In this document: positions 1 to 8,770 of the stretch, in pieces
Layout: each line of letters begins with the position of its first letter
How positions within the stretch are numbered: position 1 is the first letter of the stretch
Assembly: GCF_023650955.1 (NCBI RefSeq)
Contig: NZ_CP098039.1
Coordinates: 1,116,001 to 1,180,000, forward strand
Origin: Thermosynechococcus sp. HN-54
GTDB lineage: Bacteria; Cyanobacteriota; Cyanobacteriia; Thermosynechococcales; Thermosynechococcaceae
Length of the DNA: 64,000 nt
Direction of reading: 5' to 3'
Position numbers and translations under genes: made by a program
The notes under the pieces: generated by a model
What the model saw: the letters and a program-made list of their open reading frames with translations, nothing else
What the model was told of the DNA's origin: nothing
Databases searched by the model: none

Positions 1-2
1 GG

Positions 3-1646
3 GATTCCTGCTTTACGGAACGCTATGTCGAGGCCTACAAGCGCGGTCGCATCCATGTGGTCAACAATTTAGACACCGCCTCTCTCGTTCCCTGCTATCG
101 GGATTTGCTGGCGCATTATCAGGTCAAGGCCAATCTAGTGGTACCGATTGTTGTCGAAGGGCGACTCTGGGGGTTGCTCATTTGCCACCAATGTAGCCAT
201 CCCCGCGACTGGCAAGATAGTGAAATTGAACTGATCAAGCAAATTTCTACCCAGTTGGCGATCGCCATCCTCCAGGCAGAACTCTATCAAAAGGCGCAAG
301 CGGAAATTCAAGAGCGCAAAGAAATGGAAGCTCAACTCCTTTACCAAGCTCGCCATGACCGCCTCACCCATTTACCCAATCGCTGGCTGTTTGAGGAGAA
401 GTTGCGCCTCACCCTCAATTATGCAGCCGAGCATCCCAACTACCACTACGCCGTTCTCTGTTTGGATTTAGATCGCTTCAAGACCCTCAATGATAGTCTC
501 GGGCACTCCACGGGTGATTTGTTCCTGCAAGCCTTTGCCCAGCGGCTGAGTCGGTGTGTGAGTCCCCAGGATGTAGTGGCTCGCCTTGGTGGCGATGAAT
601 TTGCGGTCTTGCTCAGCGATATTCAGGGGATAGAACACGCCCAAGCCATTGCCCAAAGGCTGCGCGATCGCCTCAACCATCCCTTTGAAATTGATCACTA
701 CACCCTCTACAGCACGGTGAGTATCGGTCTTGTGATGGGTGTTCCCCATTACACCAGTAGCGAGGAACTGCTGCGGGATGCCGACATGGCCATGTACCAC
801 GCTAAAACCAAGGGGCACAATCGCATTGATGTTTTTCACCCCCTGATGCTGCAACAGGTGCGCGATCGCCTGCATTTAGAAGTGGAACTGCGACAAGCAA
901 TTGAACGGGGCGACTTTGCCCTCCACTATCAGCCCATCGTCAAGCTCCGTAGCCAATCTCTCAAAGGTTTTGAGGCACTCCTCCGCTGGCAAAAAGGGGA
1001 CACCCTCATTTCCCCTGGAGTCTTTATCCCGATTGCTGAGGAAACGGGTCTGATTTTTGAACTCTCCCGCTGGGTTTTGCACCATGCCTGCGAACAGTTA
1101 CAGCGGTGGCAACAGCGCTATGCCAAGCTCCAGTCGGCGGCGTTTACAATGAGCATCAATCTTTCAGCCAATCAATTTTCTTTGCCCACCCTTGTGGCTG
1201 AGATTCAACAAACCCTTGAGCATTACCATTTAGCAGGGCACTTTCTAAAGATAGAAATTACTGAAAGTACGTTGATGCAGCACTTGGATTCTGCCCGCGA
1301 AATTCTCGCCGAACTCAAACCCATGGGCGTGCGCATTGACATTGATGACTTCGGCACGGGCTACTCCTCCCTGAGCTATTTGCGCAATCTTCCCCTCGAT
1401 GGCATTAAAATTGACCGTTCCTTCATTTCCCAGATGGATCGCAGCCAAGAAGACCTAGAGGTAGTACATGCCATTTTGGTTCTGGCTCGCAACCTCCACC
1501 TCGACTGCATTGCCGAGGGCATTGAAAACACCACTCAACTGCAACTGTTGCGATCCCTCCGCTGTAACTATGGTCAAGGGTATCTTTTTGCCCCCCCATT
1601 GCCTCCTGAAAAAGCTGAGGTTTATCTACAGGAGCATATCCCCTAA
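3..1646 (+). CDS. Cyanobacteriochrome GAF - GGDEF - EAL signalling protein (5' truncated)
   Basis: Light-sensing enzyme that makes and/or breaks cyclic-di-GMP. The frame is already open at base 3, so the true start lies before the window; a GTG at 57 is only an internal codon. The visible part opens with a D-S-C-F tetrapeptide (bases 3-14), the DXCF motif of blue/green-type cyanobacteriochromes, followed by a GAF end with the bilin-type Cys at 93-95 (here Cys-Tyr, where Cys-His is usual) and QVKANLVVPI. Then come a helical linker, a GGDEF domain with intact GGDEF (588-602) and an EAL domain with EALLRW, EITE, DDFGTGYSSL and an intact AEGIE. The GGDEF inhibitory site RxxD reads SPQD, so product inhibition through it is unlikely. 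Both catalytic domains look intact. Gene order suggests the BP-1 protein Tlr1999 (SesB), which is inference from memory. Confidence 0.9.
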   Translation, partial: DSCFTERYVEAYKRGRIHVVNNLDTASLVPCYRDLLAHYQVKANLVVPIVVEGRLWGLLICHQCSHPRDWQDSEIELIKQISTQLAIAILQAELYQKAQAEIQERKEMEAQLLYQARHDRLTHLPNRWLFEEKLRLTLNYAAEHPNYHYAVLCLDLDRFKTLNDSLGHSTGDLFLQAFAQRLSRCVSPQDVVARLGGDEFAVLLSDIQGIEHAQAIAQRLRDRLNHPFEIDHYTLYSTVSIGLVMGVPHYTSSEELLRDADMAMYHAKTKGHNRIDVFHPLMLQQVRDRLHLEVELRQAIERGDFALHYQPIVKLRSQSLKGFEALLRWQKGDTLISPGVFIPIAEETGLIFELSRWVLHHACEQLQRWQQRYAKLQSAAFTMSINLSANQFSLPTLVAEIQQTLEHYHLAGHFLKIEITESTLMQHLDSAREILAELKPMGVRIDIDDFGTGYSSLSYLRNLPLDGIKIDRSFISQMDRSQEDLEVVHAILVLARNLHLDCIAEGIENTTQLQLLRSLRCNYGQGYLFAPPLPPEKAEVYLQEHIP

Positions 1647-2004
1647 AACCTTAGTTGCAAAAAATTAAGGAATCAACGCAGACGCTGACCATCAATCAAT
1701 TAATGAACGTACGGAGAAGTTACTGAATTAGGCTACTTTCCTTGGGCGTTCCCCCAATCAAGGACAATCTTTCTAGTCAGGTAAGGTTTGAATAAAATTA
1801 GCTGGACTTATTTATTGAATAAAAAAAATTATCTGCGTTTATAGTATAGAGCCATATCTTTTCTGGCTACTTGAGTGATAGAGTTCTCTTAATCCAAGTT
1901 TCGGTCTTTCATCACCGTGAATTGGAAACATTGCCCCCAGACTCGGTGTTGGGGGTACAGGTTCTTTTGTTAATGAATTAGTTCTTCTCGATATAGGTTC
2001 CGCT
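1647..2004 (+). promoter_or_regulatory. Upstream region of the cmp operon
   Basis: A 358-base gene-free stretch between the sensor gene and cmpA. It is much more AT-rich than its neighbours at about 1795-1860. An inverted repeat TTATT-N5-AATAA lies at 1808-1822 and possible -10 hexamers TATAGT or TATAGA lie at 1840-1850. In other cyanobacteria cmp is switched on at low CO2 by the LysR-type regulator CmpR, which binds TTA-N7/8-TAA; the repeat here gives TTA-N9-TAA, close but not exact. No regulator gene is adjacent. Promoter and operator positions are inferred only. Confidence 0.35.
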
Positions 2005-3339
2005 ATGTCTCAATTGTCGCGTCGTCGCTTTTTAATGACTGCCACTGCTACCGCCATGGGGGCGATCGCCCTCAAAGGATGTGCGCCTGCTCAAAATCCC
2101 CAAGGACAGCAACAGGGCGGGGGTACGACCGGTGAAGTAGAAACCGACACGATTAAATTAGGGTTTATTCCGATTGTTGAATCAGCCCCCCTGATTATTG
2201 CTAAAGAAAAAGGCTTCTTTGCCAAGCATGGCCTCACCAATGCTGAACTCTCGAAGCAAGCCAACTGGGCTAGTGCGCGGGACAACGTGGTGATTGGTTC
2301 TGCCGCCGGCGGCATTGATGGGGGTCAGTGGCAGATGCCCATGCCCTACCTGATCAGCGAAGGCATTATCACCCTCAACAACCAGAAAGTGCCGATGTAC
2401 GTTTTGGCACAGTTAAATACCCAAGGGAACGGCATTGCTATTTCTGGTGCCAACAAGGGCAAGGGGCTACACCTGAAAATCGCCGATCCCGACTACATTA
2501 AAGGGTTTGCTGCCAACAATGGCCGCAAGTTCAAAGCCGCCTACACCTTCCCCAATGCCAACCAAGACCTGTGGATTCGCTACTGGTTTGCCGCCAATGG
2601 CATTGACCCCGATCGCGACATCGAACTCCTAGCCGTTCCTCCCGCTGAAACGGTTGCCGGCATGCGCAATGGGACAATGGATGCCTTCAGTACCGGTGAT
2701 CCTTGGCCCTTCCGCATTGTCAGTGATGATATTGGCTTTATGGCCACCCTAACGGCACAGATGTGGCCCTATCACCCCGAAGAGTACCTAGCGGTGCGCG
2801 CTGACTGGGTAGATCAGCATCCCAAGGCAACCAAAGCCCTCCTCAAAGCAGTGATGGAAGCTCAGCAGTGGTGCGATGACAAAGCCAACCGCCCTGAACT
2901 CATTCAAATTTGTGGCCGCCGCGAGTATTTCAACATTCCAGGCAATATCCTCACTCCTCCCTACGAAGGCACCTACACCATGGGCGATGGCCAGCCGAAC
3001 TTCAACGACTTTAACGTTGGCCCGCTCTATTGGCGAGATCCCAATGGCAATAGCATCTCCTATCCCTACAAGAGTCATGATCTCTGGTTCTTGACTGAAA
3101 ACCTGCGCTGGGGCTTCAATGCCGACAAACTCAAGGATTTCGACAACATCAAACAAATGATTGGTCGCGTCAACCGCAGCGATCTCTGGCAAGAGGCTGC
3201 CAAAGAATTGGGGGTACCGGCGGCTGAAATTCCCACCACCGACTCACGGGGTGTAGAGACCTTCTTTGATGGCATCAAGTTTGATCCCGATAACCCCCAA
3301 GCCTATCTCGACAGCCTCAAAATCAAGGTCAAGCTCTAG
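2005..3339 (+). CDS. cmpA: CmpA, bicarbonate-binding lipoprotein of the BCT1 ABC transporter
   Basis: Captures HCO3- outside the plasma membrane and delivers it to the CmpB channel, feeding the carbon-concentrating mechanism. The N-terminus has a twin-arginine motif (SRRRFLM, residues 5-11) and a lipobox LKGC with Cys26, so it is probably exported folded and lipid-anchored. The 444-residue length fits the family. It could be confused with nitrate-binding NrtA, but the segments [29 protein letters not shown] and STGDPWP are the CmpA versions as I know them from Synechococcus 7942. It is the first gene of cmpABCD and lies 34 bases before cmpB. Regulation by inorganic carbon is expected from the family. 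Confidence 0.93.
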   Translation: MSQLSRRRFLMTATATAMGAIALKGCAPAQNPQGQQQGGGTTGEVETDTIKLGFIPIVESAPLIIAKEKGFFAKHGLTNAELSKQANWASARDNVVIGSAAGGIDGGQWQMPMPYLISEGIITLNNQKVPMYVLAQLNTQGNGIAISGANKGKGLHLKIADPDYIKGFAANNGRKFKAAYTFPNANQDLWIRYWFAANGIDPDRDIELLAVPPAETVAGMRNGTMDAFSTGDPWPFRIVSDDIGFMATLTAQMWPYHPEEYLAVRADWVDQHPKATKALLKAVMEAQQWCDDKANRPELIQICGRREYFNIPGNILTPPYEGTYTMGDGQPNFNDFNVGPLYWRDPNGNSISYPYKSHDLWFLTENLRWGFNADKLKDFDNIKQMIGRVNRSDLWQEAAKELGVPAAEIPTTDSRGVETFFDGIKFDPDNPQAYLDSLKIKVKL

Positions 3340-3373
3340 CCATTGTTATTGTGATCTAAATTAGGAGACTTCC

Positions 3374-4210
3374 ATGGCTGTTGCATCTGTGCGCCGTAAT
3401 GGCAATGTCAATCCGCTGATAAAGTTTCTGCGCCAGCGGGGTGCGGATTTTTACCTACCAATTATGGGCGTGATCGGATTTCTCGTGGTTTGGCAGATTC
3501 TGTCGTCAACAAAAATCCTGTCGCTCCCTGGCCCGATTCAGGTGTTTGCCGATGAGCGTAGTCGCTATCTGATCTTTCATCCCTTTTACTACAACAGCCC
3601 CCTTGATCAAGGGTTGGCACGGCAGACGCTGATTAGTTTGACTCGCGTTGCCCAAGGCTATGGGTTGGCTGCCGTTGTCGGAATTACCCTTGGCATTTTG
3701 GTGGGCACGAGTAAAGTGCTGAATAAGTCCCTCGACCCCATCTTTCAATTTCTGCGCATGGTAGCACCCTTGGCGTGGGTTCCCATCTCCCTTGCAGCTC
3801 TGCGCCAAAATGAACCCGCCGCCATCTTTGTGATCTTTATTACCTCCATCTGGCCAATTCTCATTAACACCGCTGTGGGGGTACGGGAAATTCCCCAAGA
3901 CTACAAAAATGTGTCGCGGGTACTGCGGCTCTCGAAGAAGACCTTCTTTTTGAAAATTCTTCTCCCCTCGGCACTGCCCTACATTTTCACGGGCTTGCGG
4001 ATTGCCATTGGCTTGGCATGGCTGGCGATTATTGCGGCGGAAATTGTGATGTCGGGGGTGGCGGGCATTGGCTTCTTTATCTGGGATGCCTACCAGCAAA
4101 ACTACGTCACCGAAATTATTGTGGCAGTGGTCTATATCGGCGCCATTGGCCTGATGTTGGATCGCTTGGTGGGCTTTCTACAAAGCAAAATTGCACCGGC
4201 AAATCGCTAG
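3374..4210 (+). CDS. cmpB: CmpB, membrane permease of the bicarbonate ABC transporter
   Basis: Forms the transmembrane path of BCT1. The 278-residue protein starts with a short positively charged tail, has about six hydrophobic segments from residue 27 onward and carries the binding-protein-dependent permease loop near residues 172-200 (VSRVLRLSKKTFFLKILLPSA), which docks on the ATPases. The start is backed by AGGAG about 8 bases upstream of the ATG. It is followed after 9 bases by cmpC, whose ribosome binding site overlaps the cmpB stop codon, so translation is probably coupled. Confidence 0.92.
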   Translation: MAVASVRRNGNVNPLIKFLRQRGADFYLPIMGVIGFLVVWQILSSTKILSLPGPIQVFADERSRYLIFHPFYYNSPLDQGLARQTLISLTRVAQGYGLAAVVGITLGILVGTSKVLNKSLDPIFQFLRMVAPLAWVPISLAALRQNEPAAIFVIFITSIWPILINTAVGVREIPQDYKNVSRVLRLSKKTFFLKILLPSALPYIFTGLRIAIGLAWLAIIAAEIVMSGVAGIGFFIWDAYQQNYVTEIIVAVVYIGAIGLMLDRLVGFLQSKIAPANR

Positions 4211-4219
4211 GAGGACATC

Positions 4220-6196
4220 ATGGGCGTTTTTGTGGCTGTGGATCAGGTGGAGAAGGTCTTTGACCTCGCCAATGGGGGGCAGTATCTTGCCCTCAAAGGG
4301 ATTGATCTGACGATTCAAAAGGGGGAGTTTATCTCGCTGATTGGTCACTCCGGCTGTGGCAAGTCCACGTTACTAAATATGATTGCCGGTTTAGACCTGC
4401 CCACCTCAGGGGTGGTGACGTTGGAGGGACAGCGGGTGCGCCAACCAGGCCCCGATCGCATGGTGGTGTTTCAAAACTATTCCCTACTGCCGTGGTTGTC
4501 GGTGCGGGACAATATTGCCCTTGCTGTAGATGAGGTTTTGGATCATCTCACCCCTGCTGAGCGGCGGCAAATTGTCGAGTCCCATATTGATTTGGTGGGG
4601 CTGCGTCCCCATGCTCACAAGCCACCGACAATGCTCTCTGGCGGCCAAAAGCAACGGGTGGCGATCGCCCGCGCCCTCGCGATCCAGCCGAAGCTACTGC
4701 TGTTGGATGAACCCTTTGGTGCCTTGGATGCCCTCACACGGGGCAATTTGCAAGAACAACTGATGAAGATCTGTGAAGCCCAGCAGGTGACGGCGGTGAT
4801 GGTCACCCACGATGTGGACGAGGCGGTGCTGCTCTCGGATCGGATTGTCATGCTCACCAATGGTCCCGGCTCCAAAATTGGCGGCATTCTCGAGGTGGAT
4901 ATTCCCCGGCCGCGGCAGCGAATGGCCGTTGTCGAACACCCCAGTTACTACAGTCTGCGCAGTGAAATCATCTATTTCCTCAACCAGCAAAAACGGGTGA
5001 AACAGTTGCAGGCGCGGCGCAAACCGGCCATTGCCCGCCATGGTCTCGAAAAAACGAACTTGGAAATTGGCTTTGTGCCCTTGACCGCCTGCGCTCCCAT
5101 TGCCATTGCCTACGAAAAGGGGTTCTTTGCCCACCATGGCCTTGAGGAAGTCTCGCTTGTGCGGGAGAGCAGTTGGCGGGGAATTGTGGATGGGATTGCC
5201 GCAGGCTACCTCGATGCCGCGCAAATGCCGGCGGGGATGCCGGTGTGGTTTACCTGTGGCGGTCATGAAGAGCAGCCGCTGCCTGTGGTCAGTGCCCTCA
5301 CCCTCAGCCGCAATGGCAATGGCATCACCCTGAAAAAGGAATTTGCTGAGCAGGGGATTCGGACGCTCAATGACTTTCACCGCTACTTGCTGCAAACGCG
5401 CGATCGCCCCCACCGTTTGGGGATGGTGCATCCCTCCTCCATGCATAATCTCCTATTGCGCTACTGGCTAGCGGCAGGGGGTATTCACCCCGATCATGAT
5501 GTCCACCTCCAGACGATTCCACCGGCACAAATGGTGGCGGATCTGCGCTCTGGCAGTATTGATGGCTATTGCGTCGGTGATCCTTGGAATCTGCGGGCGG
5601 CTAAAGAGGGGGTGGGCTTTACGATTGCCAGCGACATTGACATTTGGGCAGGACATCCGGGGAAAGTCCTAGGCGTGCGCGAAGATTGGGGGATGGCCTA
5701 TCCCAATACCCACATTGCCTTGGTCAAAGCCCTACTGGATGCCTGTCGTTACTGTGCCGACCCTGCCCACAGTGAGGAGATTAAGCAAATCCTCAGCCGC
5801 AAGGCCTATGTGGCCACCAACCCTGAGTATTTAGAACTGGGGGTGGATCAAAATGGTGGGCCTGTGCATCATCTGTTCTTTGGCGACGGTGTGAATCGTC
5901 CTAGCCGCACTGAGCACCTGTGGATGATGACCCAGATTGCCCGTTGGGGCACGATTCCCTTCCCACGCAACTGGGTGGAAATTCTCGAGCGGGTGTGTCG
6001 AGTGAGTGTCTTTAGTACAGCGGCGCGGGAGTTGGGACTCTTGGATATTAAGTATCGCACTGGGCCGATCCAACTCTTTGATGGCACCACATTTAATGCC
6101 GATGACCCCATTAGCTATCTCAATAGCCTAGAGATCAAGCACGAGGTGTATATGGCAGAAATTCCCTTGAATTTGCCCCTGCCACGCGCCGCCTAA
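4220..6196 (+). CDS. cmpC: CmpC, ATPase fused to a CmpA/NrtA-like sensor domain
   Basis: One of the two ATPases driving BCT1. Residues 1-260 are an ABC ATPase: Walker A GHSGCGKST (42-50), Q-loop VVFQNYSLLPW, signature LSGGQKQRVAIARAL, Walker B LLLLDEPFGALD and H-loop VTHDVDEA. From about residue 280 to the end (658) runs a second domain resembling the solute-binding protein CmpA (start LEIGFVPLTACAPIAIAYEKGFF, written here only as LEIGFVPL). In NrtC this tail is a regulatory domain that inhibits transport; the same role is likely here for a bound anion. The length is typical of CmpC/NrtC. An AGGAGG box lies 7 bases before the ATG. Confidence 0.93.
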   Translation: MGVFVAVDQVEKVFDLANGGQYLALKGIDLTIQKGEFISLIGHSGCGKSTLLNMIAGLDLPTSGVVTLEGQRVRQPGPDRMVVFQNYSLLPWLSVRDNIALAVDEVLDHLTPAERRQIVESHIDLVGLRPHAHKPPTMLSGGQKQRVAIARALAIQPKLLLLDEPFGALDALTRGNLQEQLMKICEAQQVTAVMVTHDVDEAVLLSDRIVMLTNGPGSKIGGILEVDIPRPRQRMAVVEHPSYYSLRSEIIYFLNQQKRVKQLQARRKPAIARHGLEKTNLEIGFVPLTACAPIAIAYEKGFFAHHGLEEVSLVRESSWRGIVDGIAAGYLDAAQMPAGMPVWFTCGGHEEQPLPVVSALTLSRNGNGITLKKEFAEQGIRTLNDFHRYLLQTRDRPHRLGMVHPSSMHNLLLRYWLAAGGIHPDHDVHLQTIPPAQMVADLRSGSIDGYCVGDPWNLRAAKEGVGFTIASDIDIWAGHPGKVLGVREDWGMAYPNTHIALVKALLDACRYCADPAHSEEIKQILSRKAYVATNPEYLELGVDQNGGPVHHLFFGDGVNRPSRTEHLWMMTQIARWGTIPFPRNWVEILERVCRVSVFSTAARELGLLDIKYRTGPIQLFDGTTFNADDPISYLNSLEIKHEVYMAEIPLNLPLPRAA

Positions 6197-6226
6197 GCCC
6201 AATATGTCAGACGATTGGAGTTACCC

Positions 6227-7072
6227 ATGATTAGCCAAGGAAACCGAGCCATGACTACCCCCGTTGCCGTAGTCTCCCCTGAATCCTTTTTGCGCCTAGA
6301 GCAGGTGAGCAAAGTCTATCCCACCCAGAAGGGGCCTTTTACCGTGCTGACGGATATTACTCTCGATATTCAAGCGGGGGAGTTTATCTGCGTCATTGGT
6401 CACTCTGGCTGTGGCAAAACCACCTTACTCAATATGGTCTCGGGCTTTGTGCGTCCCACCACCGGGGAAGTACGCCTCAAGGGACAACCTATCAAGGAGC
6501 CGGGGCCTGATCGCATGGTGGTATTTCAGAACTATGCCCTCTTGCCGTGGTTAACGGCCGCTGAAAATATCTATCTGGCAGTGGATGCTGTCTGGCCGCA
6601 GAAGTCTCGTCCGCAAAAGATGGCGATCGTCCGTGAGCACTTGGCAATGGTGGGCTTGGCGGAAGCGGCCAATAAATATCCGGCGCAGTTGTCAGGGGGG
6701 ATGAAACAGCGGGTGGCGATCGCCCGTGCCCTTGCGATTCGACCCGAGATCCTCATTCTGGATGAACCCTTTGGTGCCCTCGATGCCATCACCAAGGAGG
6801 AACTGCAAGAGGAATTGCTCAACATTTGGCAGGAACACCGCTGCACCGTGCTGATGATTACCCACGACATTGATGAGGCGCTGTTTTTGGCCGATCGCTT
6901 GGTGATGATGACCAATGGCCCTGCTGCCAAAATTGGTGAAATCATGACCATTCCCTTCCCACGTCCGCGCGATCGCGAGCGCATCCTCGAAGATCCCACC
7001 TACTACCAACTGCGCAACGATGCCCTTGACTTTCTCTATCGTCGTTATCATCTCGACGAAGAGGCAGAGTAG
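6227..7072 (+). CDS. cmpD: CmpD, second ATPase of the bicarbonate transporter
   Basis: Partner ATPase of CmpC, without the C-terminal sensor domain. It has Walker A GHSGCGKTT, Q-loop FQNYALLPW, signature LSGGMKQRVAIARAL, Walker B LILDEPFGALD and H-loop ITHDIDEA. I place the start at ATG 6227 because GGAG lies 6 bases upstream; a TTG at 6215 and an ATG at 6251 are in frame and possible. Length is about 281 residues, as in the family. It is the last gene of cmpABCD, 30 bases after cmpC. Confidence 0.9.
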   Translation: MISQGNRAMTTPVAVVSPESFLRLEQVSKVYPTQKGPFTVLTDITLDIQAGEFICVIGHSGCGKTTLLNMVSGFVRPTTGEVRLKGQPIKEPGPDRMVVFQNYALLPWLTAAENIYLAVDAVWPQKSRPQKMAIVREHLAMVGLAEAANKYPAQLSGGMKQRVAIARALAIRPEILILDEPFGALDAITKEELQEELLNIWQEHRCTVLMITHDIDEALFLADRLVMMTNGPAAKIGEIMTIPFPRPRDRERILEDPTYYQLRNDALDFLYRRYHLDEEAE

Positions 7073-7183
7073 ATCTTTTCTACCTGCCCTGCAGGAAGGA
7101 AAGAAAACAAAAGTCTGCGCCACCACTGGCCATGGGTGTGCGTATAGGATTTAGGATAGTGGCAGTGCTCTTGGATTTCTCAG

Positions 7184-7423
7184 ATGGCCAGCTTATTTGA
7201 CCAAAACTTTCGCTATACCGATCGCGCCCGCGCCATCTTCAAAGAACTGCAACGCAATCTCTATCCTATCTATATGGAGCTACTCGAAGAAGGGTTCTCT
7301 CCTCGGGAAATTACTGCCCTCGTCACCAGTGCTGCTGCCCAAACCGAAAATGCCGCCATTGCTGAATGGGAAGAGGCGAGGGGTGGCTCCCCCGAACCGG
7401 AGGAATCACAGACCACGGCCTAG
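7184..7423 (+). CDS. Small conserved protein upstream of a LivF-type ATPase
   Basis: A 79-residue soluble, acidic protein that I do not recognise. The first 60 residues look helical with alternating charged and aliphatic positions (for example FKELQRNLYPIYMELLEEGF); the last 15 are Pro/Glu-rich and probably disordered. No signal peptide or membrane segment. It lies 111 bases after cmpD and only 3 bases before the ATPase gene, so it is probably co-transcribed with that gene. Coding status rests on clean codon use, tight spacing and an ATG start; the function is unknown. Confidence 0.6.
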   Translation: MASLFDQNFRYTDRARAIFKELQRNLYPIYMELLEEGFSPREITALVTSAAAQTENAAIAEWEEARGGSPEPEESQTTA

Positions 7424-7426
7424 GGG

Positions 7427-8143
7427 ATGAGTTCTCAAGCGCGCATTTTGGAAATTGAGTCCCTGAGTGTCCACTACGGTGGCATTTGTGCTCTGCGCGA
7501 GGTGAGTCTGGCCATTGAAGCCGGGGAGTGCATTACCCTTGTGGGTGCCAATGGTGCTGGCAAAACTACCCTCCTGCGAGCCATCTCTAAACTGGTTCCC
7601 AGTAAAGGCATTATTCGCTTCGCCGGCCAATCCATTGCAGGGCGATCGCCCCATGAATTAGTGCAGTTGGGCATTGCCCACTGTCCAGAGGGGCGTCAGG
7701 TACTCGCTCGCCAAACTGTGCGGGATAATCTCCTCCTTGGTGCCTACTGCCGTCGAGATGAGGCCGAAATTTACAAAGACCTAGAAGAACAACTCACGCG
7801 CTTTCCCAGACTACGGGAGCGGCAACACCAACTCGCAGGCACCCTGAGTGGCGGTGAACAGCAAATGCTGGCGATCGCCCGTGCCCTGATGAGTCGTCCT
7901 CGCTTACTGCTCCTTGATGAACCCAGTTTAGGCTTAGCACCCAATTTAGTGCGGGAAATTTTTGCCATCTTGGCTGAACTGCGGGAACAGGGGATGACAA
8001 TGTTACTGGTCGAGCAAAACGCTCACCTAGCCTTGCAATTGGCCGATCGCGGTTATGTCCTTGAAGCGGGTCAAGTGACCCTCAGCGGTAGTGCAGCAGA
8101 TCTCCTGCATGATCCACGGGTTCAGCAAGCCTACCTCGGTTAA
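7427..8143 (+). CDS. LivF/NatE-type ABC transporter ATPase
   Basis: ATP-binding subunit of an amino-acid importer of the branched-chain (HAAT) family. The 238 residues hold Walker A GANGAGKTT, the diagnostic PEGRQVLARQTVRDNLLLGA segment of LivF proteins (shown as PEGRQVLARQTV), signature LSGGEQQMLAIARAL, Walker B LLLLDEPSLGLAP and H-loop LLVEQN. In other cyanobacteria NatE belongs to the N-I neutral amino-acid system, whose other subunits are encoded elsewhere; here it is also an orphan. It follows the 79-residue protein by 3 bases, and tRNA-Arg begins 18 bases after its stop. Confidence 0.85.
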   Translation: MSSQARILEIESLSVHYGGICALREVSLAIEAGECITLVGANGAGKTTLLRAISKLVPSKGIIRFAGQSIAGRSPHELVQLGIAHCPEGRQVLARQTVRDNLLLGAYCRRDEAEIYKDLEEQLTRFPRLRERQHQLAGTLSGGEQQMLAIARALMSRPRLLLLDEPSLGLAPNLVREIFAILAELREQGMTMLLVEQNAHLALQLADRGYVLEAGQVTLSGSAADLLHDPRVQQAYLG

Positions 8144-8152
8144 TGCTATGAT
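8144..8152 (+). promoter_or_regulatory. Possible extended -10 element for tRNA-Arg
   Basis: TGCTATGAT (TG-N plus a TATGAT hexamer) sits immediately after the stop of the LivF-type gene and about 10 bases before the mature tRNA 5' end, the spacing expected for a promoter. No good -35 box is seen, which an extended -10 can tolerate. Read-through from the gene upstream is the alternative. Confidence 0.4.
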
Positions 8153-8161
8153 TAGAGGGTT

Positions 8162-8234
8162 GGACGTGTGGCTCAGTGGATAGAGCATCAGATTCCGGTT
8201 CTGAGGGTCGGGGGTTCGAATCCCTCCACGTCCG
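8162..8234 (+). tRNA. tRNA-Arg (anticodon CCG)
   Basis: A 73-base cloverleaf. The acceptor stem pairs GGACGTG (8162-8168) with CACGTCC (8227-8233), with G8234 as discriminator. The D-arm holds GCTCAGTGGATAGAGC, the anticodon stem TCAGA/TCTGA encloses a loop TTCCGGT giving anticodon CCG, and the T-arm is GGGGGTTCGAATCCC. The CCA end is not encoded. It reads CGG arginine codons. Confidence 0.96.
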
Positions 8235-8253
8235 TTAATCAAGCATCAGCATC

Positions 8254-8730
8254 ATGACTGAACCCGTTACCCGTTCCGAATTGAGCCAAGTCTTGGATGC
8301 TATCCAAGGAATGCAAGGGAATTTGCAGTCAATGCAGGCTGCCATTCAAGCTATAGACAAAAAGCTGGATATTCACATCGCCACTAGTAACGAGAAATTC
8401 CAAAGGCTTGAGGACAAAATTGATACCGTCGAGGCCAAACTTGAACAGCGTATCAACGCCGTTGAAGCCAAACTTGAGCAGCGCATCAATGCTGTCGAAG
8501 CCAAGCTGGAACAACAGATGAATGCTGTGGAGGCCAAACTTGAGCAGCGTATCAATTCCATAGAGGTACAGTTAGGGCAGCGGATTGATACGGTAGAGTC
8601 CACATTGCAGGACATTTCTAAGCGACAAGCGGGCACGGATGCACGGCTATGGGGATTCCTAGTGACTCTGTTGGTGGCCACGGTTGGATTACTGACAAAA
8701 GTGCTGTTTTTTGATTTGCCTCGCCCCTAG
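8254..8730 (+). CDS. Eleven-residue-repeat coiled-coil protein with C-terminal membrane anchor
   Basis: A 158-residue protein I cannot assign to a named family. Residues 1-55 are helical. Residues 58-112 are five tandem 11-residue repeats of the type AVEAKLEQRIN, continued by a degenerate sixth, and residues 131-152 form one hydrophobic segment (GFLVTLLVATVGLLTKVLFF). An 11-residue period favours a right-handed or nearly straight coiled coil. The likely picture is a membrane-tethered rod, probably oligomeric, facing the cytoplasm. It starts 19 bases after tRNA-Arg. The repeat is also visible as DNA, so its length may vary between strains. Confidence 0.75.
   Translation: MTEPVTRSELSQVLDAIQGMQGNLQSMQAAIQAIDKKLDIHIATSNEKFQRLEDKIDTVEAKLEQRINAVEAKLEQRINAVEAKLEQQMNAVEAKLEQRINSIEVQLGQRIDTVESTLQDISKRQAGTDARLWGFLVTLLVATVGLLTKVLFFDLPRP
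8425..8589 (+). repeat. Five tandem 33-bp in-frame repeats
   Basis: Units begin at 8425, 8458, 8491, 8524 and 8557, each encoding 11 residues around VEAKLEQRIN. Units 1-4 are close to each other; unit 5 has diverged (SIEVQLGQRID). They lie entirely inside the coiled-coil gene. Confidence 0.9.
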
Positions 8731-8770
8731 ATTCGTTACCTTAAAGCTGGCCTTATCGTTCTTAGCCAGT

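Noticed and set aside
4694-5446. A 250-codon open frame on the minus strand
   Set aside because: It lies wholly antisense to cmpC, has no ribosome site and shows no family motif; long antisense frames are expected in GC-rich coding DNA.
2005-7072. Nitrate transporter nrtABCD
   Set aside because: The solute-binding protein has CmpA-type segments ([16 protein letters not shown]), and no nirA or narB flanks the operon.
8425-8589. CRISPR array
   Set aside because: The 33-bp units are contiguous, in frame and encode a coiled coil; there are no spacers and no cas genes.
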